64,000 nucleotides of DNA from Methylobacter tundripaludum SV96 (GCF_000190755.2 NZ_JH109153.1:124001-188000), one strand, 5' to 3'; positions 46,992 through 58,395 are shown, numbered from the stretch's first letter. A program made the numbers and translations. The notes: generated from the sequence alone by a model not told the origin.

Positions 46992-49900
46992 TCAAACCAG
47001 ACTCTTATGCAGATCCTGTAAGCAATTCACATCGCCTGCATCCAATTCACCCAGCGCGTAACAGGCCGCTCTTGCTCCGGCCATGGTCGTGTAATAAGTT
47101 ACGCGGTGCTGCAGGGCTTCTCTGCGCATGGTAAATGAATCCGAAATTGCTTTCTTGCCTTCCGTCGTATTAATAATCAGCTGAATCTGATCGTTTTTAA
47201 TCATATCAACCGTGTTAGGGCGACCTTCGTTAACCTTATAAACCACTTCACAAGGAATACCTGCGTCTTTAAGAAACTTTGCCGTCCCACCGGTAGCAAC
47301 AATTTCATACTTCTTATCGACCAGCATTCTGGCAACATCAGGCGCTTTTGCTTTATCCGCATCGCGAATACTGATCAGCACTTTGCCGCTATGATTCAAG
47401 TTGACACCGGCAGCACGCTGAGATTTAGCAAAAGCTTCACCGAAAGTTTTGCCCACCCCCATCACTTCACCGGTCGACTTCATTTCAGGCCCCAATAAAG
47501 GGTCAACGCCTGGAAACTTAACAAACGGAAACACCGCTTCTTTAACCGAATAATAATCAGGAATGCGCTCTTTGGTAATGCCTTGTTGTGCCAAAGTTTG
47601 TCCGACCATGCAACGCGCCGCAATTTTAGCCAGCGCATAACCGGTCGCCTTGGATACAAAAGGTGCGGTACGCGAAGCCCGTGGATTAACTTCAAGCACG
47701 TAAATATCTTCGCCCTGAATAGCAAACTGGGTATTCATCAAACCCACAACGCCCAACGCTTCGGCCATCTTGGTCACTTGCTCACGCAATTTATCCTGAA
47801 GCTCCGGCGCTAATTCATACGGAGGCAGCGAACACGCAGAGTCTCCCGAATGCACACCCGCCTGTTCGATGTGCTCCATCAAACCGCCGATCAACACTTG
47901 CTCCCCGTCATAAATGGCGTCAACATCCATTTCGACAGCATCGTCAAGGAAACGATCCAGCAATACCGGCGAATCATTGGAAACGCTGACCGCTTCTTTC
48001 ATATAACGCTGCAAACCCTCTTCATTGAAGACGATTTCCATAGCCCGACCGCCTAAAACATAAGAAGGCCGAACGACTAAAGGATAACCCAATTCTTTTG
48101 CCGCATTAATCGCCTGTTCGACAGAACGGGCCGTTGCATTGGGCGGCTGTTTTAAATTTAGTCTTTCCAGCAACTTCTGGAAACGCTCACGGTCTTCAGC
48201 CAAATCAATCGAATCCGGCGATGTACCGATAATGGGCACGCCCGCCGCTTCCAATGCGCGCGCCAGTTTCAACGGCGTTTGGCCGCCATATTGCACGATC
48301 ACGCCTTTGGGTTGTTCAATATGAACAATTTCCAACACATCTTCCAGCGTTAACGACTCAAAATACAACCGGTCCGAGGTATCGAAATCGGTAGAAACCG
48401 TTTCAGGATTGCAATTGATCATGATGGTTTCATAGCCGTCTTCTCGCAATGCCAACGCGGCATGTACGCAGCAGTAATCGAACTCAATCCCCTGCCCGAT
48501 ACGGTTAGGCCCGCCACCGAGAATAATGATTTTTTCCCTGTCGGAAACCCGCGCTTCGCATTCCTGTTCGTAAGTCGAATACAAGTAAGCCGTGTCGGAC
48601 GAAAACTCGGCGGCACAGGAATCTATGCGTTTATAAACCGGGCGAATGTTCTGTTTATGCCGTACATTGCGGACTTCAGACTCGGACGTATCCAGCAATT
48701 TGGCCAGACGTATATCGGAAAAACCCTTGCGTTTTAATTTATATAGCTCACCTTCTTTCAAGGTCGATAGGGTTTTAGTCGACAATGACTTTTCAGTAAT
48801 GACCAAATCTTCAACCTGCGCCAAAAACCAGGGATCGATTTTACTGGCCTCATGCACGTCTTCCAGACTCATGCCGCTACGGAACGCATCGGCGACATAA
48901 AGCAAACGATCCGGTCCCGGATGGCGCATTTCGCGCTGCATTTTTTCCCGCGCGTCTTCCCGGTTCAAATCGATAATTTCATCGAGACCGCTGATGCCGA
49001 TTTCCAAGCCGCGCAGGGCTTTTTGCAGTGATTCCTGAAAAGTACGGCCGATAGCCATGACTTCACCCACAGACTTCATCTGCGTGGTCAAACGGTCATC
49101 CGCTTGCGGGAATTTTTCAAAGGTAAAACGCGGTACCTTGGTGACTACGTAATCAATAGTCGGCTCAAACGATGCCGGTGTTGCGCCGCCGGTAATCTCG
49201 TTTTTCAATTCATCCAGCGTGTAACCTACTGCCAGTTTTGCCGCCACTTTAGCAATCGGGAAACCGGTTGCCTTGGACGCCAACGCAGACGAACGCGATA
49301 CGCGCGGATTCATCTCGATAACGATCATCCGTCCGTCTTTCGGGTTAATGGCGACCTGCACGTTGGAACCGCCGGTATCGACGCCGATCTCGCGCAACAC
49401 CGCCAGAGAGACGTTACGCAGGATCTGATACTCCTTATCGGTCAAGGTTTGCGCGGGCGCTACGGTGATCGAATCGCCGGTATGCACGCCCATCGGGTCG
49501 AAGTTTTCAATCGAACAGACGATGATGCAGTTGTCCTTGGAATCTCGCACCACTTCCATTTCGTATTCTTTCCAGCCCAGCACCGATTCTTCAATCAATA
49601 ACTCGTTGGTTGGCGACAAATACAGGCCGCGCTCGCAGATTTCAACAAACTCTTCTTTGTTATACGCGATGCCGCCGCCGCTGCCGCCCATCGTAAATGA
49701 AGGACGGATAACGGTCGGATAACCCACTTCCTGCTGCGCAGCCAAAGCCTCTTCCATGGAATGTGCGGTTTTCGACTTTGCCACTTCATAACCGATTTTG
49801 CGCATCGCCTGATTGAACAGCTCACGGTCTTCGGCCTTGTTAATCGCCTCTTTGGTAGCGCCGATCATCTCAACGCCGTACTTTTCCAAAACACCGTTGG

Positions 49901-50210
49901 CGTCAAGGTCAAGCGCGCAATTCAACGCAGTTTGTCCGCCCATCGTCGGTAATATGGCATCGGGGCGTTCTTTAGCGATGATTTTTTCTACGGTTTGCCA
50001 GTCGATAGGCTCGATATAGGTCGCATCGGCCATATCCGGATCGGTCATAATCGTTGCCGGATTGGAATTTACCAGAATAACGCGATAGCCCTCTTCCCGC
50101 AGTGCTTTACAGGCTTGCGTGCCGGAATAATCAAACTCACAGGCTTGACCAATAACAATGGGGCCCGCCCCCAGTAATAAAATCGATTTTATGTCGGTTC
50201 TTTTTGGCAT
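46992..50210 (-). CDS. carB: Carbamoyl-phosphate synthase large subunit
   Basis: Makes carbamoyl phosphate from bicarbonate, ammonia and two ATP for arginine and pyrimidine synthesis. The 1072 residues hold two ATP-grasp halves. The first has [17 protein letters not shown] and [15 protein letters not shown]; the second has [19 protein letters not shown] and [15 protein letters not shown]. The C-terminal allosteric domain (about 935-1072) would bind UMP/ornithine effectors in E. coli. It is downstream of carA with a palindromic repeat in the gap. Confidence 0.98.
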   Translation of the reverse strand: MPKRTDIKSILLLGAGPIVIGQACEFDYSGTQACKALREEGYRVILVNSNPATIMTDPDMADATYIEPIDWQTVEKIIAKERPDAILPTMGGQTALNCALDLDANGVLEKYGVEMIGATKEAINKAEDRELFNQAMRKIGYEVAKSKTAHSMEEALAAQQEVGYPTVIRPSFTMGGSGGGIAYNKEEFVEICERGLYLSPTNELLIEESVLGWKEYEMEVVRDSKDNCIIVCSIENFDPMGVHTGDSITVAPAQTLTDKEYQILRNVSLAVLREIGVDTGGSNVQVAINPKDGRMIVIEMNPRVSRSSALASKATGFPIAKVAAKLAVGYTLDELKNEITGGATPASFEPTIDYVVTKVPRFTFEKFPQADDRLTTQMKSVGEVMAIGRTFQESLQKALRGLEIGISGLDEIIDLNREDAREKMQREMRHPGPDRLLYVADAFRSGMSLEDVHEASKIDPWFLAQVEDLVITEKSLSTKTLSTLKEGELYKLKRKGFSDIRLAKLLDTSESEVRNVRHKQNIRPVYKRIDSCAAEFSSDTAYLYSTYEQECEARVSDREKIIILGGGPNRIGQGIEFDYCCVHAALALREDGYETIMINCNPETVSTDFDTSDRLYFESLTLEDVLEIVHIEQPKGVIVQYGGQTPLKLARALEAAGVPIIGTSPDSIDLAEDRERFQKLLERLNLKQPPNATARSVEQAINAAKELGYPLVVRPSYVLGGRAMEIVFNEEGLQRYMKEAVSVSNDSPVLLDRFLDDAVEMDVDAIYDGEQVLIGGLMEHIEQAGVHSGDSACSLPPYELAPELQDKLREQVTKMAEALGVVGLMNTQFAIQGEDIYVLEVNPRASRTAPFVSKATGYALAKIAARCMVGQTLAQQGITKERIPDYYSVKEAVFPFVKFPGVDPLLGPEMKSTGEVMGVGKTFGEAFAKSQRAAGVNLNHSGKVLISIRDADKAKAPDVARMLVDKKYEIVATGGTAKFLKDAGIPCEVVYKVNEGRPNTVDMIKNDQIQLIINTTEGKKAISDSFTMRREALQHRVTYYTTMAGARAACYALGELDAGDVNCLQDLHKSLV

Positions 50211-50255
50211 GTTGTATGCGTTACCATTTATATTGCTGTTAGTTATGTAGGCTGG

Positions 50256-50288
50256 GTAGCGTAACCCACGATTGTCGGGTTACGCTAC
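50256..50288. repeat. Palindromic repeat between carA and carB
   Basis: 12-bp perfect arms GTAGCGTAACCC and GGGTTACGCTAC around a 9-base loop. A related half GTCGTAACCCGACCTAC follows at about 50334-50350. REP-like element inside the carA-carB transcript; no T tract. Confidence 0.78.
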
Positions 50289-50350
50289 GCTCGGTAATTG
50301 CTCCTGCATTACTCTACCTCCTGCATCCATGCAGTCGTAACCCGACCTAC

Positions 50351-51490
50351 TTATTTGTTTACTTGTTCCATCATCTCGATGAAATCATCGAATAAAGCCT
50401 CCACATCATGAGGACCGGGACTTGCTTCCGGGTGCCCCTGAAAACTCATCGCAGGACAATCCGTCCGCTTGATGCCCTGCAAGCTGCCGTCGAATAATGA
50501 ACGATAAGTCGCTACGACATTGTCAGGCAGACTAGCTTCATTAGCCGCAAACCCGTGATTCTGGCTGCTGATCATAACCCGGCCCGTAGCTATTTCCTGA
50601 ACCGGATGATTGGCGCCATGATGGCCGAATTTCATTTTTTCAGTTTTCGCGCCGCTGGCCAAAGCCAATAACTGATGTCCCAAGCAAATACCGAATACCG
50701 GGATTTTCTTTTCCAGAATGGTTTTAATGGCCTCAATGGCATAAGTACACGGCTCAGGATCGCCGGGGCCATTGGACAGGAAAACCCCGTCAGGATTCAT
50801 TGCCAGTACTGTTTCAGCCGGTGTTGTTGCAGGAACAACCGTGACACGGCAACCGCGATTAGCCAGTAACCTAAGAATGTTGCGTTTAACGCCAAAATCA
50901 TAAGCCACAACGTGCTTGGTCAAATTTTCAGCTTGCGTATGTCCATTTTGCAAATGCCAGATATTTTCAGTCCATTCATAAGGCCGATCGACCGTGACTT
51001 CCTTAGCCAGATCCATCCCCTTTAACCCTGGAAAGCCTTCAATCGCTTTCTTTGCCGCGTCCACATCAACCGACTCACCCGCCATAATGCAGCCGCGCTG
51101 TGCGCCCTTGTCACGCAAAAGACGAGTTAATTGTCGGGTATCAATATCGGCAATAGCGACGACGTTATTATCAAGCAAATATTGCTGCAAGGTTTTAGTG
51201 CTGCGCCAGTTACTGGCCAACAACGGCAAATCCCTGATCACCAAGCCACTGGCAAAAACGCCGACAGACTCATCATCTTCGTCCGTCGTACCGACATTAC
51301 CAATGTGAGGATAGGTTAATGTCACAATTTGTCGGGCATAAGAAGGATCACTGAGAATTTCCTGATACCCGGTCATAGCCGTATTAAAAACAACCTCACC
51401 CACGGAACACCCATCTGCACCTATGGCTACACCGTTAAAAACCGTCCCATCTTCCAAAACCAATAAAGCAGACCTAGTCAAACACGTCAC
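50351..51490 (-). CDS. carA: Carbamoyl-phosphate synthase small subunit
   Basis: Glutaminase subunit that feeds ammonia to CarB. The 379 residues have an N-terminal CarA-specific domain ([27 protein letters not shown]) and a C-terminal class I amidotransferase domain with the nucleophile in GICLGHQLL and the His/Glu pair in [11 protein letters not shown]. It precedes carB by about 140 bases. Confidence 0.98.
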   Translation of the reverse strand: MTCLTRSALLVLEDGTVFNGVAIGADGCSVGEVVFNTAMTGYQEILSDPSYARQIVTLTYPHIGNVGTTDEDDESVGVFASGLVIRDLPLLASNWRSTKTLQQYLLDNNVVAIADIDTRQLTRLLRDKGAQRGCIMAGESVDVDAAKKAIEGFPGLKGMDLAKEVTVDRPYEWTENIWHLQNGHTQAENLTKHVVAYDFGVKRNILRLLANRGCRVTVVPATTPAETVLAMNPDGVFLSNGPGDPEPCTYAIEAIKTILEKKIPVFGICLGHQLLALASGAKTEKMKFGHHGANHPVQEIATGRVMISSQNHGFAANEASLPDNVVATYRSLFDGSLQGIKRTDCPAMSFQGHPEASPGPHDVEALFDDFIEMMEQVNK

Positions 51491-51502
51491 CTCAAATGTG
51501 CA

Positions 51503-51538
51503 AAACGGGATGAACCCTTACGGACTCATCCCGTTGTA
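51503..51538 (-). terminator. Hairpin upstream of carA
   Basis: 10-bp perfect arms AACGGGATGA (51505-51514) and TCATCCCGTT (51527-51536); on the minus strand TTTTG follows. It probably ends the transcript of the upstream membrane-protein gene. A leader or attenuator role for carA is also possible. Confidence 0.6.
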
Positions 51539-51674
51539 AAAAAACAAAACTGAGGTAATTTTACGAGATTATACTGCTTCGGTCATTAACAATTTTTTAA
51601 ACCCGCTGATATCCTGCATATTATAAAGCCCATTTTGCGCTGGATTAAATTGATGCGGATCAACCCAGCCACAG

Positions 51675-52208
51675 CTAAACCAGAGAAGACAAAGAAGAGA
51701 TTTTTTGCTCAACGCCGATAATAGCCCGATTCAAAATACCCAGATTTTTTTCTTCAATGATTTGCATACCCATCACATAAAAAATGGGCATCCATAGCGG
51801 ATTAATCAGGATTCCGCCCAACGCACTTTTCCATGTTCGTTTCAGGTTTTTTAAAGGATTAAACGACTCCGCCAAAGAATGCATCGGATAGTCGGCAAAA
51901 ACAGCAGCAATCGGATACAGGATGATCTTTTCATGCCCCTCAAGCTGAGCCATGGATTCCAGGAGTTTCCGCTCCATGTTGTGATAATTGATCCGGGCAA
52001 AGCCCGCCGAAATAGCGAAAGTAAGCGCCACCAGAGGCAGCAGAATGCTCGGCGGCGCGACAGGTGCGAAAGTGGAAGACAACATAACGATACCAAGCCC
52101 CAACATCAGGGCATCTTCGCCCCGCTCCACATCGCGATCGATGCCTTTAATAATGGAGGAAACAGCGTTGTCAAACTGGCCTTTTAAATAATCTTTTTTT
52201 TGTGCCAT
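51675..52208 (-). CDS. Membrane protein of unknown function
   Basis: A 177-residue protein that I do not recognise. Two closely spaced hydrophobic segments (about 33-50 and 55-70) and another (about 130-150) predict an inner-membrane protein. The N-terminus is charged (KKDYLKGQFDNAVSSIIKGI). AAGGAGAA lies just before the ATG, supporting translation. It is separate from the car genes by a terminator-like hairpin and from the pilus locus by about 260 bases with nothing recognisable. Confidence 0.6.
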   Translation of the reverse strand: MAQKKDYLKGQFDNAVSSIIKGIDRDVERGEDALMLGLGIVMLSSTFAPVAPPSILLPLVALTFAISAGFARINYHNMERKLLESMAQLEGHEKIILYPIAAVFADYPMHSLAESFNPLKNLKRTWKSALGGILINPLWMPIFYVMGMQIIEEKNLGILNRAIIGVEQKISSLSSLV

Positions 52209-52469
52209 GGTATTCTCCTTATGGATAGTGCTTAAAGCACACCTTATGAAAAATGTCAGATACGCGGACCAAGTAGACTGGATACGAAGCCCAGTAAAAG
52301 CCGCGTGTTCTTTGTGCCGGAATTACCGGCCCACGCCTTTTGTTTAATTATTATTCTCCGTTTCGGCCAGTTTAATTGAGCTTTTAGTCAACGGCAAATT
52401 TGAATTTCCAAGCTGAATGGATCGTAACAAACCAATAGCAATGGCGATGTTTTAAGCTCGTACCTCGCA

Positions 52470-55400
52470 TTAATAAAGCTCACGGATGTAAATAAATTTA
52501 CTGTTGCCTTTGTAGATGCCGAAGGTGGCGCGGGCGGTGGGATTGTCATCGAACAAATTGCCGTCACCGCCCTGATCCACACCATCCCAGTTGAACCGCA
52601 TCCAGACAGGTACCGTCGCCGTAATATCCAGTGCGCCGGCATTACCAATGCCGGGAGCTCTAAAATTTAAATTAAAATTCCCACCATCAGTAGATAGCGG
52701 TGGTTCATGAAACTGATTAGCACTTGTGCCAGCCACAGAGTAACCCAGACCACTATTACCACTACCAACACCGGTATCCCAAACAAATAATTCTGCTGGC
52801 ACTAGCCCATCATCTGCAATCGGATCTGTTGCTGTCAGGGAAATACCAGTTGTGCATTGGTCAACGGCATTCTTTACCCAGCCATTACCATTCCAATATT
52901 CAGCCGTTAACGGCATAGCCAAATCCAGTAACTCAGAACCATAAGCATTTTGCAGGCTGAGACGGCCGAAACGCACTATAGTGGTTAACGAATCAACGCT
53001 TGAAACCCCTGGAGAGACAGCCGTACCGTTGAGTTTTGTGATCTGAACACTGTCCGTGGCATCGGTAATTGTCGTCCGTATCTTTACACTATCATAGGCA
53101 CCATCTATGACCGGGGTTGTTGCGTTCCGGGCATCGAAGCGGTAGGTATCGTCTGCCGTGTAAACGCCTAGTGTCCAACTGCGTGCAGGTACTGCCGGTT
53201 GCGAGAGCCGGGATAGCAAATCGGTCGTACTAGCGCCATTAAGAAGTTTTATACCGAGAGTGGAAACTGGAACATAAGCACTTGATGAACTCACATACCG
53301 TGTTGCAGTGGTGTCAGTCTTGCTCTGTGCTGTGACATCCAGAACAATGCCCAACGCGTCGTTATCCATATAAGTAAAGCCGCCTGCACAACCGGGAGTG
53401 AAGCTTGCATTTACTGCAAAATGATGGGGATAGAAACGTCCAAGCGGCCCCAGTGCCGAACTGCCGATAGTGCAACCATACTTGCCGTTGCTGTTGCCGG
53501 TGTTCGAGGTTGATCCAGTGACGCAATCATTACTTTGATCAACCCCGGTATAGGCTGCATCGGTCACAGCGTCGGCATTGAATGTGATCGTGCCAACGTC
53601 GAGATATTGGAAGTTATTGCTAACGCTGCTACCAGCCGCCTGCGGAAAACCTGAAGCTGCTGTAGAACCCGAATTGCTCCAGGTTAACTCCGCAGTGCTA
53701 ACGGCATTCGAAACATGATCGACGACGCTCGCGGTATTAACTACCGGTGTTCCGGTATAACCAACTGTCACGCCAGGATGAACCGTCAAGTTGAAGTCCT
53801 CCCCTGCCGCAAGCTTGTTGGTTGATGGATTCAGCGCAGTCGTTGTGGAAAGTGTGAACTGTTGTGGACGCACCGAGAAATCATCGGAAGAACAGCCGTA
53901 AACGGTGGATACTACATTGGCATCACTCACCCGGCAGCGCAATGTCTTGTAAGCATTTGCCACACTGAAATTGGCCGTAGTTTTACGCCCCAAATTGGCA
54001 CTGCCAATACTCAGCGTCTGGGTTGCAACCGGATTTGCATAAGCGGAACAAGAGGCGGCCGGTGTATTGTCATCGAACAGTTCCACGGTAACATTCTTGG
54101 CGGTACCCCCGGAAACCACATAATTGCTTTCGACTGCACCCGAGGAGTTCAATGCAACCACATCAAAACTGAACGGGGTTCCTGCCAGCTTGGTATAAAG
54201 CCTCGCAGTTCCACTGCTGTAGGGTGTAATCGTGGTTTCGAGGCAATTGAAATTAGAGCCTCCCGGACAAGCCGAAACGACCATACTGCAGCTGGCAATA
54301 TTGGCCGCCGTATTCAAACAGGTTACTGTCGCATTCGCAGGAGTAGGAGAAATTGATGTTAAGCTGAGCGTGTTAGTACCAGTAGTGGATGGGGTCGCCG
54401 ACAAAAGCGCCGACCCACTCGTCCCTATGCTGACGGCAGTACCATATGGCTGCAAGCTCGCAGTGATTCCGCCGGTCGTAATCGCCGAACTGCATGTAAC
54501 GTCGGCGCACGCCTTTACCGTGATGCTCTCGGCAGCACAATTCGAGCCTTCGCCATCGTGTTCGATCTGCAAGTGATCAAAAGCAAAGCAGCTGTGCGTC
54601 GCATTCTTGATGGTCGTAATCTGAGCTGCCGTCAGTACACCATTATAAAGGGACACTTCATCGATTACACCGTTCGCCGAATAGTTGGTCGAATTACCGT
54701 TTCTGGTATCGCCAATCAGCAGGCTTTGCCAACCCGAATTAGAGGTGATATTGGTGTTTATAGACTCTTGCTCTAGTACGCCGTTAATATAGGATCGCAT
54801 GAATTGATTACCACTGCCCCCGGTTAAACTCCAAGTCACCGCAATATGCACCCAGGTTCCGGCCGCTGTTGCATATTGATTCGAATCGATACTTCGAGAG
54901 CTGCCGCCGGAGTTATCAAGTTGAAATCTGATCCGACCAGTCTTCATCAGTCGAATGAAGAATTGAGTCGAGTTAGTATTACTCGCATCGGCCAAAGTAC
55001 GATCATCGGAAGTCGCTCCGGAGTTCCAAGCCGTATTGCTCTTATACCAAAAGGCAATAGTGCCCTGATTACCCAGGCTATTAACATCAATTCCGGTATC
55101 CACTGCCTTTTGCGTTGTTGCGCTTGAGTTCTGAGGAATAGTGGCGCCGCGGCAGGTATCGCCTTTACCCCCCCCAGCTGGAGTAGCTTCCGTTGTAATG
55201 CTATTAAGTGCAGTACCGTTGCGATTGTTGCCGCTGCTGTCCTTGACCTCTCCAGACGTTCCGTTCCAGCTCGCCTCGTCCATTTTGTAGTAGGCATAGG
55301 CGCCCGGCGACAGCGCATAACTGTCGCTGGCAGTGTTGTTAGCAAGATTACTGTCATACTGTCCCCCGGCTACCGTAGCACTGTTGGTAATGGTGCCGGA

Positions 55401-57359
55401 CGCATTGACGGCCACCGCCACAGTCAGCGTAATCGTCGGTGCCGATGCGCCTCCGGCAAGACTGCTGTTATAGGTACAAACCACCACTGCCGTGCAAGTC
55501 CAATTGGTGCCGGTAGCCGAAACAAAGGTCAACCCAGTAGGCAAGGTATCGGTGACAGTAACCGCCCCGGCAGACTCGCTTAACGGACCGGCATTACTCA
55601 CGGTCAGAGTATAAGTAGCGTTGCTCCCCTGCAATAACCCCCCACCCCGAACAATAGCCAAGGACAAATCGGTGGTCTGCACGGCCTGAGAATTGGTAGC
55701 TGTGTTGTTGCTCGCCACATTATCGAGCTGAGTTCCCGCGACGAGTGCAGTGTTGATCAGCGTTCCGGTCGCATTGGCAGCGACAGTGGCGGTCAGCGTA
55801 ATCATACCGGCCGACGCGCCACTAGCCAGACTACCGCTACGTGTGCAGGTGGTATAAGGGGCATTGCACACCCAACCGATACCGGACGCACCGGTATATG
55901 TAAGTCCGGCTGGCGGCGTATTAGTCACCGTGATCGGCCCGGTCTCGGCAATGGGTCCGTTGTTAATGACGTTGAGGGTGTAGGTCACCGTCTGTCCGCG
56001 TACCATGCTGCCACTGAAAGCCATCGTGGTCGCAAGATCGGCAGCCTGCACGGCCTGAGAATTGGCAGCCGTGTTGTTGCTCGCCTGATTGTCGAACAGA
56101 ATTCCCGCTACGGTTGCAGTATTGGTGAGCGTTCCGGTCGCATTGGCAGCGACAGTGGCGGTCAGCGTAATCGCGCCAGCCGACGCGCCACTAGCCAGAC
56201 TGCCGGTACGGGTACAGGTGGTGTAGGGGGAGCTGCAAACCCAGCCAGTGCCGGACGCACCGGTATAAGTAAGTCCGGTAGGCGGCGTATTGGTCACCGT
56301 GATCGGCCCGGTCTCGGCATTAGGTCCGTTGTTGACGACATTGATGGTATAGGTCACCGTTTGTCCACGCGCCATGGCGCCATTGAAGGCCATCGTGACC
56401 GCGCGATCTGCCACCGGGGTATTCGGTACGGCGATGATTTCAGCCGACAACAGCACCAAATCTTGTCCGGAGCTATATACAGTACTGGCCGTAGTCTGCC
56501 CGGCCTGAATGATGGGAGAAGACAGCGTATAGGCATCGAAATCGACCCCATAAGAATTACTATCGCTGTTGATATTACTCACCGAATTGAACTGATTGCC
56601 GATGGGATTGCTCGCATCAGTGAGTGCTGTACTATTGAACGTGAGATCCTCGCCGCCGCCCGAAAGTGTGGGGTCACCTTCCCAAGTGATGTGCCCGTGC
56701 TTGCCGGTGGACGAACCGATAGGCGTGGGAATTTCGAAATTGCCGACATTCAGCGTAATGCTGCTGTACTGGTAATACTGAAACCCTTCATAAAGGTTAA
56801 GCACGCGAAACGTCTCGGATGAGTCGGAATAGATTACCAGTAGTGCCCAACCGCCAACTACTGCTTCTGTACTGCAATAGGCTTGGGTATTGTCGGTGTT
56901 ATCAACAGTCAATCCGGAAAAAGTATAGGTGCCGTTTCTTTTCGTTGTCACCGCACTAGTGACATCTACCACCCCGTTGAAGTAATCGTAGCCTGTCGAA
57001 GCCGAGGTATATTGCCTGCTGGCGGTAACAGAGGTTCCTTCAAAAGTTACCGTATAATCAGGTGTACCACCCGACCCCGCCCAATAAAGATAAGCCTTCT
57101 GGACAGTCGCTGAAGCAGGAATACCGGCGAGTGTCGCACTTGTAGATGTACCAGTTGAGACAACCGAACAGGCGTTAGACGTATTAGACCGAGTTCGTAT
57201 TGTTTTCTGTGTGCCGACATAACTTACGTTGCCCGCGTAGCTTTCCAGCAGCGTGATGGGCGTGTCGGCAATGGCAATATACGGAACTAGGAGCGACGCG
57301 AAACCAACAGTCGTCAGCAAAACTGTAAGGTGGATTCGCCGACAGGCAATCCACCTCAT
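52470..57359 (-). CDS. mshQ: MshQ-like surface protein with DUF11 repeats, LamG and DUF6701
   Basis: Very large secreted protein. The signal peptide is best placed at the ATG at 57359 (RRIHLTVLLTTVGFASLLV, cleavage near AIADT); the frame is open to 57560. An N-terminal beta-rich domain (to about 315) is followed by three DUF11 repeats (about 320-435, 437-557 and 560-675; the first two nearly identical). A LamG/concanavalin-like domain (about 687-920; YYKMDEASWNG, GVIDEVSLYNG) comes next. The C-terminal DUF6701 domain typical of MshQ ends FGIYKGNSKFIYIRELY. DUF11 and LamG are additions to the usual MshQ plan and suggest an adhesive tip protein of the MSHA-type pilus. It is the last gene of the locus. 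Confidence 0.82.
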   Translation of the reverse strand: MRWIACRRIHLTVLLTTVGFASLLVPYIAIADTPITLLESYAGNVSYVGTQKTIRTRSNTSNACSVVSTGTSTSATLAGIPASATVQKAYLYWAGSGGTPDYTVTFEGTSVTASRQYTSASTGYDYFNGVVDVTSAVTTKRNGTYTFSGLTVDNTDNTQAYCSTEAVVGGWALLVIYSDSSETFRVLNLYEGFQYYQYSSITLNVGNFEIPTPIGSSTGKHGHITWEGDPTLSGGGEDLTFNSTALTDASNPIGNQFNSVSNINSDSNSYGVDFDAYTLSSPIIQAGQTTASTVYSSGQDLVLLSAEIIAVPNTPVADRAVTMAFNGAMARGQTVTYTINVVNNGPNAETGPITVTNTPPTGLTYTGASGTGWVCSSPYTTCTRTGSLASGASAGAITLTATVAANATGTLTNTATVAGILFDNQASNNTAANSQAVQAADLATTMAFSGSMVRGQTVTYTLNVINNGPIAETGPITVTNTPPAGLTYTGASGIGWVCNAPYTTCTRSGSLASGASAGMITLTATVAANATGTLINTALVAGTQLDNVASNNTATNSQAVQTTDLSLAIVRGGGLLQGSNATYTLTVSNAGPLSESAGAVTVTDTLPTGLTFVSATGTNWTCTAVVVCTYNSSLAGGASAPTITLTVAVAVNASGTITNSATVAGGQYDSNLANNTASDSYALSPGAYAYYKMDEASWNGTSGEVKDSSGNNRNGTALNSITTEATPAGGGKGDTCRGATIPQNSSATTQKAVDTGIDVNSLGNQGTIAFWYKSNTAWNSGATSDDRTLADASNTNSTQFFIRLMKTGRIRFQLDNSGGSSRSIDSNQYATAAGTWVHIAVTWSLTGGSGNQFMRSYINGVLEQESINTNITSNSGWQSLLIGDTRNGNSTNYSANGVIDEVSLYNGVLTAAQITTIKNATHSCFAFDHLQIEHDGEGSNCAAESITVKACADVTCSSAITTGGITASLQPYGTAVSIGTSGSALLSATPSTTGTNTLSLTSISPTPANATVTCLNTAANIASCSMVVSACPGGSNFNCLETTITPYSSGTARLYTKLAGTPFSFDVVALNSSGAVESNYVVSGGTAKNVTVELFDDNTPAASCSAYANPVATQTLSIGSANLGRKTTANFSVANAYKTLRCRVSDANVVSTVYGCSSDDFSVRPQQFTLSTTTALNPSTNKLAAGEDFNLTVHPGVTVGYTGTPVVNTASVVDHVSNAVSTAELTWSNSGSTAASGFPQAAGSSVSNNFQYLDVGTITFNADAVTDAAYTGVDQSNDCVTGSTSNTGNSNGKYGCTIGSSALGPLGRFYPHHFAVNASFTPGCAGGFTYMDNDALGIVLDVTAQSKTDTTATRYVSSSSAYVPVSTLGIKLLNGASTTDLLSRLSQPAVPARSWTLGVYTADDTYRFDARNATTPVIDGAYDSVKIRTTITDATDSVQITKLNGTAVSPGVSSVDSLTTIVRFGRLSLQNAYGSELLDLAMPLTAEYWNGNGWVKNAVDQCTTGISLTATDPIADDGLVPAELFVWDTGVGSGNSGLGYSVAGTSANQFHEPPLSTDGGNFNLNFRAPGIGNAGALDITATVPVWMRFNWDGVDQGGDGNLFDDNPTARATFGIYKGNSKFIYIRELY

Positions 57360-57682
57360 CTGCGACAGGCTGTCATCGGTGCTGTGCATGTGCGGCGGTT
57401 TGTTGTCGCGAAACCGCCCTACAGCGCTAAGCGGGACGGGGTTTAAACTCCATACCAAACATTTACCAATACTCATGACACACATTGCAAACAGAGGTCG
57501 TTGGCGCAAACAAAACAAACTGAAACAGATCCTATTTTTCCAAACCATTATGTTATGCATTTTTACTCTCTTGGCTATTCTGTATTTGTCAGTTGCACTT
57601 TGTTGTTTCGAGTTGCGCTGGTCGACAGCTATTCATTACTCGATTTTTCTTAGCAAAAACGCCGCACTTTATGATAAGTTTC

Positions 57683-58078
57683 TTAAATTCGTGGAATAAT
57701 CGCAACGGTTTCCTTGATAGCCGCAACCAAACCAATGCCGCTTTTTCTTCAGGATAAGTATGCGTCAAATCGTTACGTATTTTTCGGCAGGTATGCCATT
57801 CGCCCGGAATCCATTAATCCGGATTTTTCCTGCTTGTTAAGTTTGTCGATAAAAGTCATCTCCGACGTCTCGGCATCTATCGTCTCGACAATTAGTGGAA
57901 TCGATCGCCGCCCAATGCCCTCCTGTATCTTCATGAAACGAAAAACTATCTGATCAATATATTCAACAACATCCTTATCATCCCAATGTTCCCAACCGAC
58001 GGGTAGATAAAGCTTGAGCTTTTCCAGCGCGTGGCAAATAGGGATGTTTTTTTCCTGCTCGGAAACAGCCGACTTCAC
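57683..58078 (-). pseudogene. HEPN toxin gene broken by two small indels
   Basis: The intact N-terminal part (to residue about 99, MAYLPK) reads like a HEPN protein (FIDKLNKQEKSGLMDSG). An A5 run at 57780-57784 shifts the frame to an early stop. In the next frame the HEPN active motif RNDLTHTYPEEKA is found (R-N-x-x-x-H). About 40 bases on, the original frame resumes as LVAAIKETVAIIPRI and stops at 57683. So one extra and one missing base destroy the catalytic segment. It overlaps the MNT gene by 4 bases (ATGA), as in functional MNT/HEPN modules. Confidence 0.8.
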
Positions 58079-58395
58079 TTTTTCGAAAAATTCATTCCCA
58101 GCCTGATTTCTTTAGCGCTTAAAGCATCATAAATAGGCAATCGCGGGAGTGCATCTATTTTATTCATAACAATATCTATTTTTTGACCACCGAATCGTTT
58201 TACCAGCTCGCCCCCAAAACGCAACTTCTTGGCGTAGGCATAGTCTTCCGGGGGAATTTCGATACACAGATCAATGTCCACACCCTTTAAGACATCATCC
58301 GAACGCGATCCAAATAACCATACGGCAACTCGCTTGCCAAATACAGTGCTTGCAGTTTCTTTGATGACTTGTGCTGCAGAAGGTGCAATTCTCAT
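58075..58395 (-). CDS. mntA: MNT-domain nucleotidyltransferase (antitoxin)
   Basis: A 106-residue minimal nucleotidyltransferase with LFGSRSDDVLKGVDIDLCIE, the G-S-x10-D-x-D motif; the third carboxylate is in KIDIVMNK. In MNT/HEPN modules this enzyme adds AMP to the HEPN RNase and blocks it. Here the downstream toxin is broken, so the antitoxin is without an active partner in the locus. The pair sits between mshP and mshQ and looks like an insertion into the pilus operon. Confidence 0.85.
   Translation of the reverse strand: MRIAPSAAQVIKETASTVFGKRVAVWLFGSRSDDVLKGVDIDLCIEIPPEDYAYAKKLRFGGELVKRFGGQKIDIVMNKIDALPRLPIYDALSAKEIRLGMNFSKK

Noticed and set aside
57253-57699. Plus-strand frame of 148 codons opposite the mshQ start
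   Set aside because: It covers the mshQ signal-peptide region and the broken HEPN tail in antisense, with no motif or ribosome-binding site.
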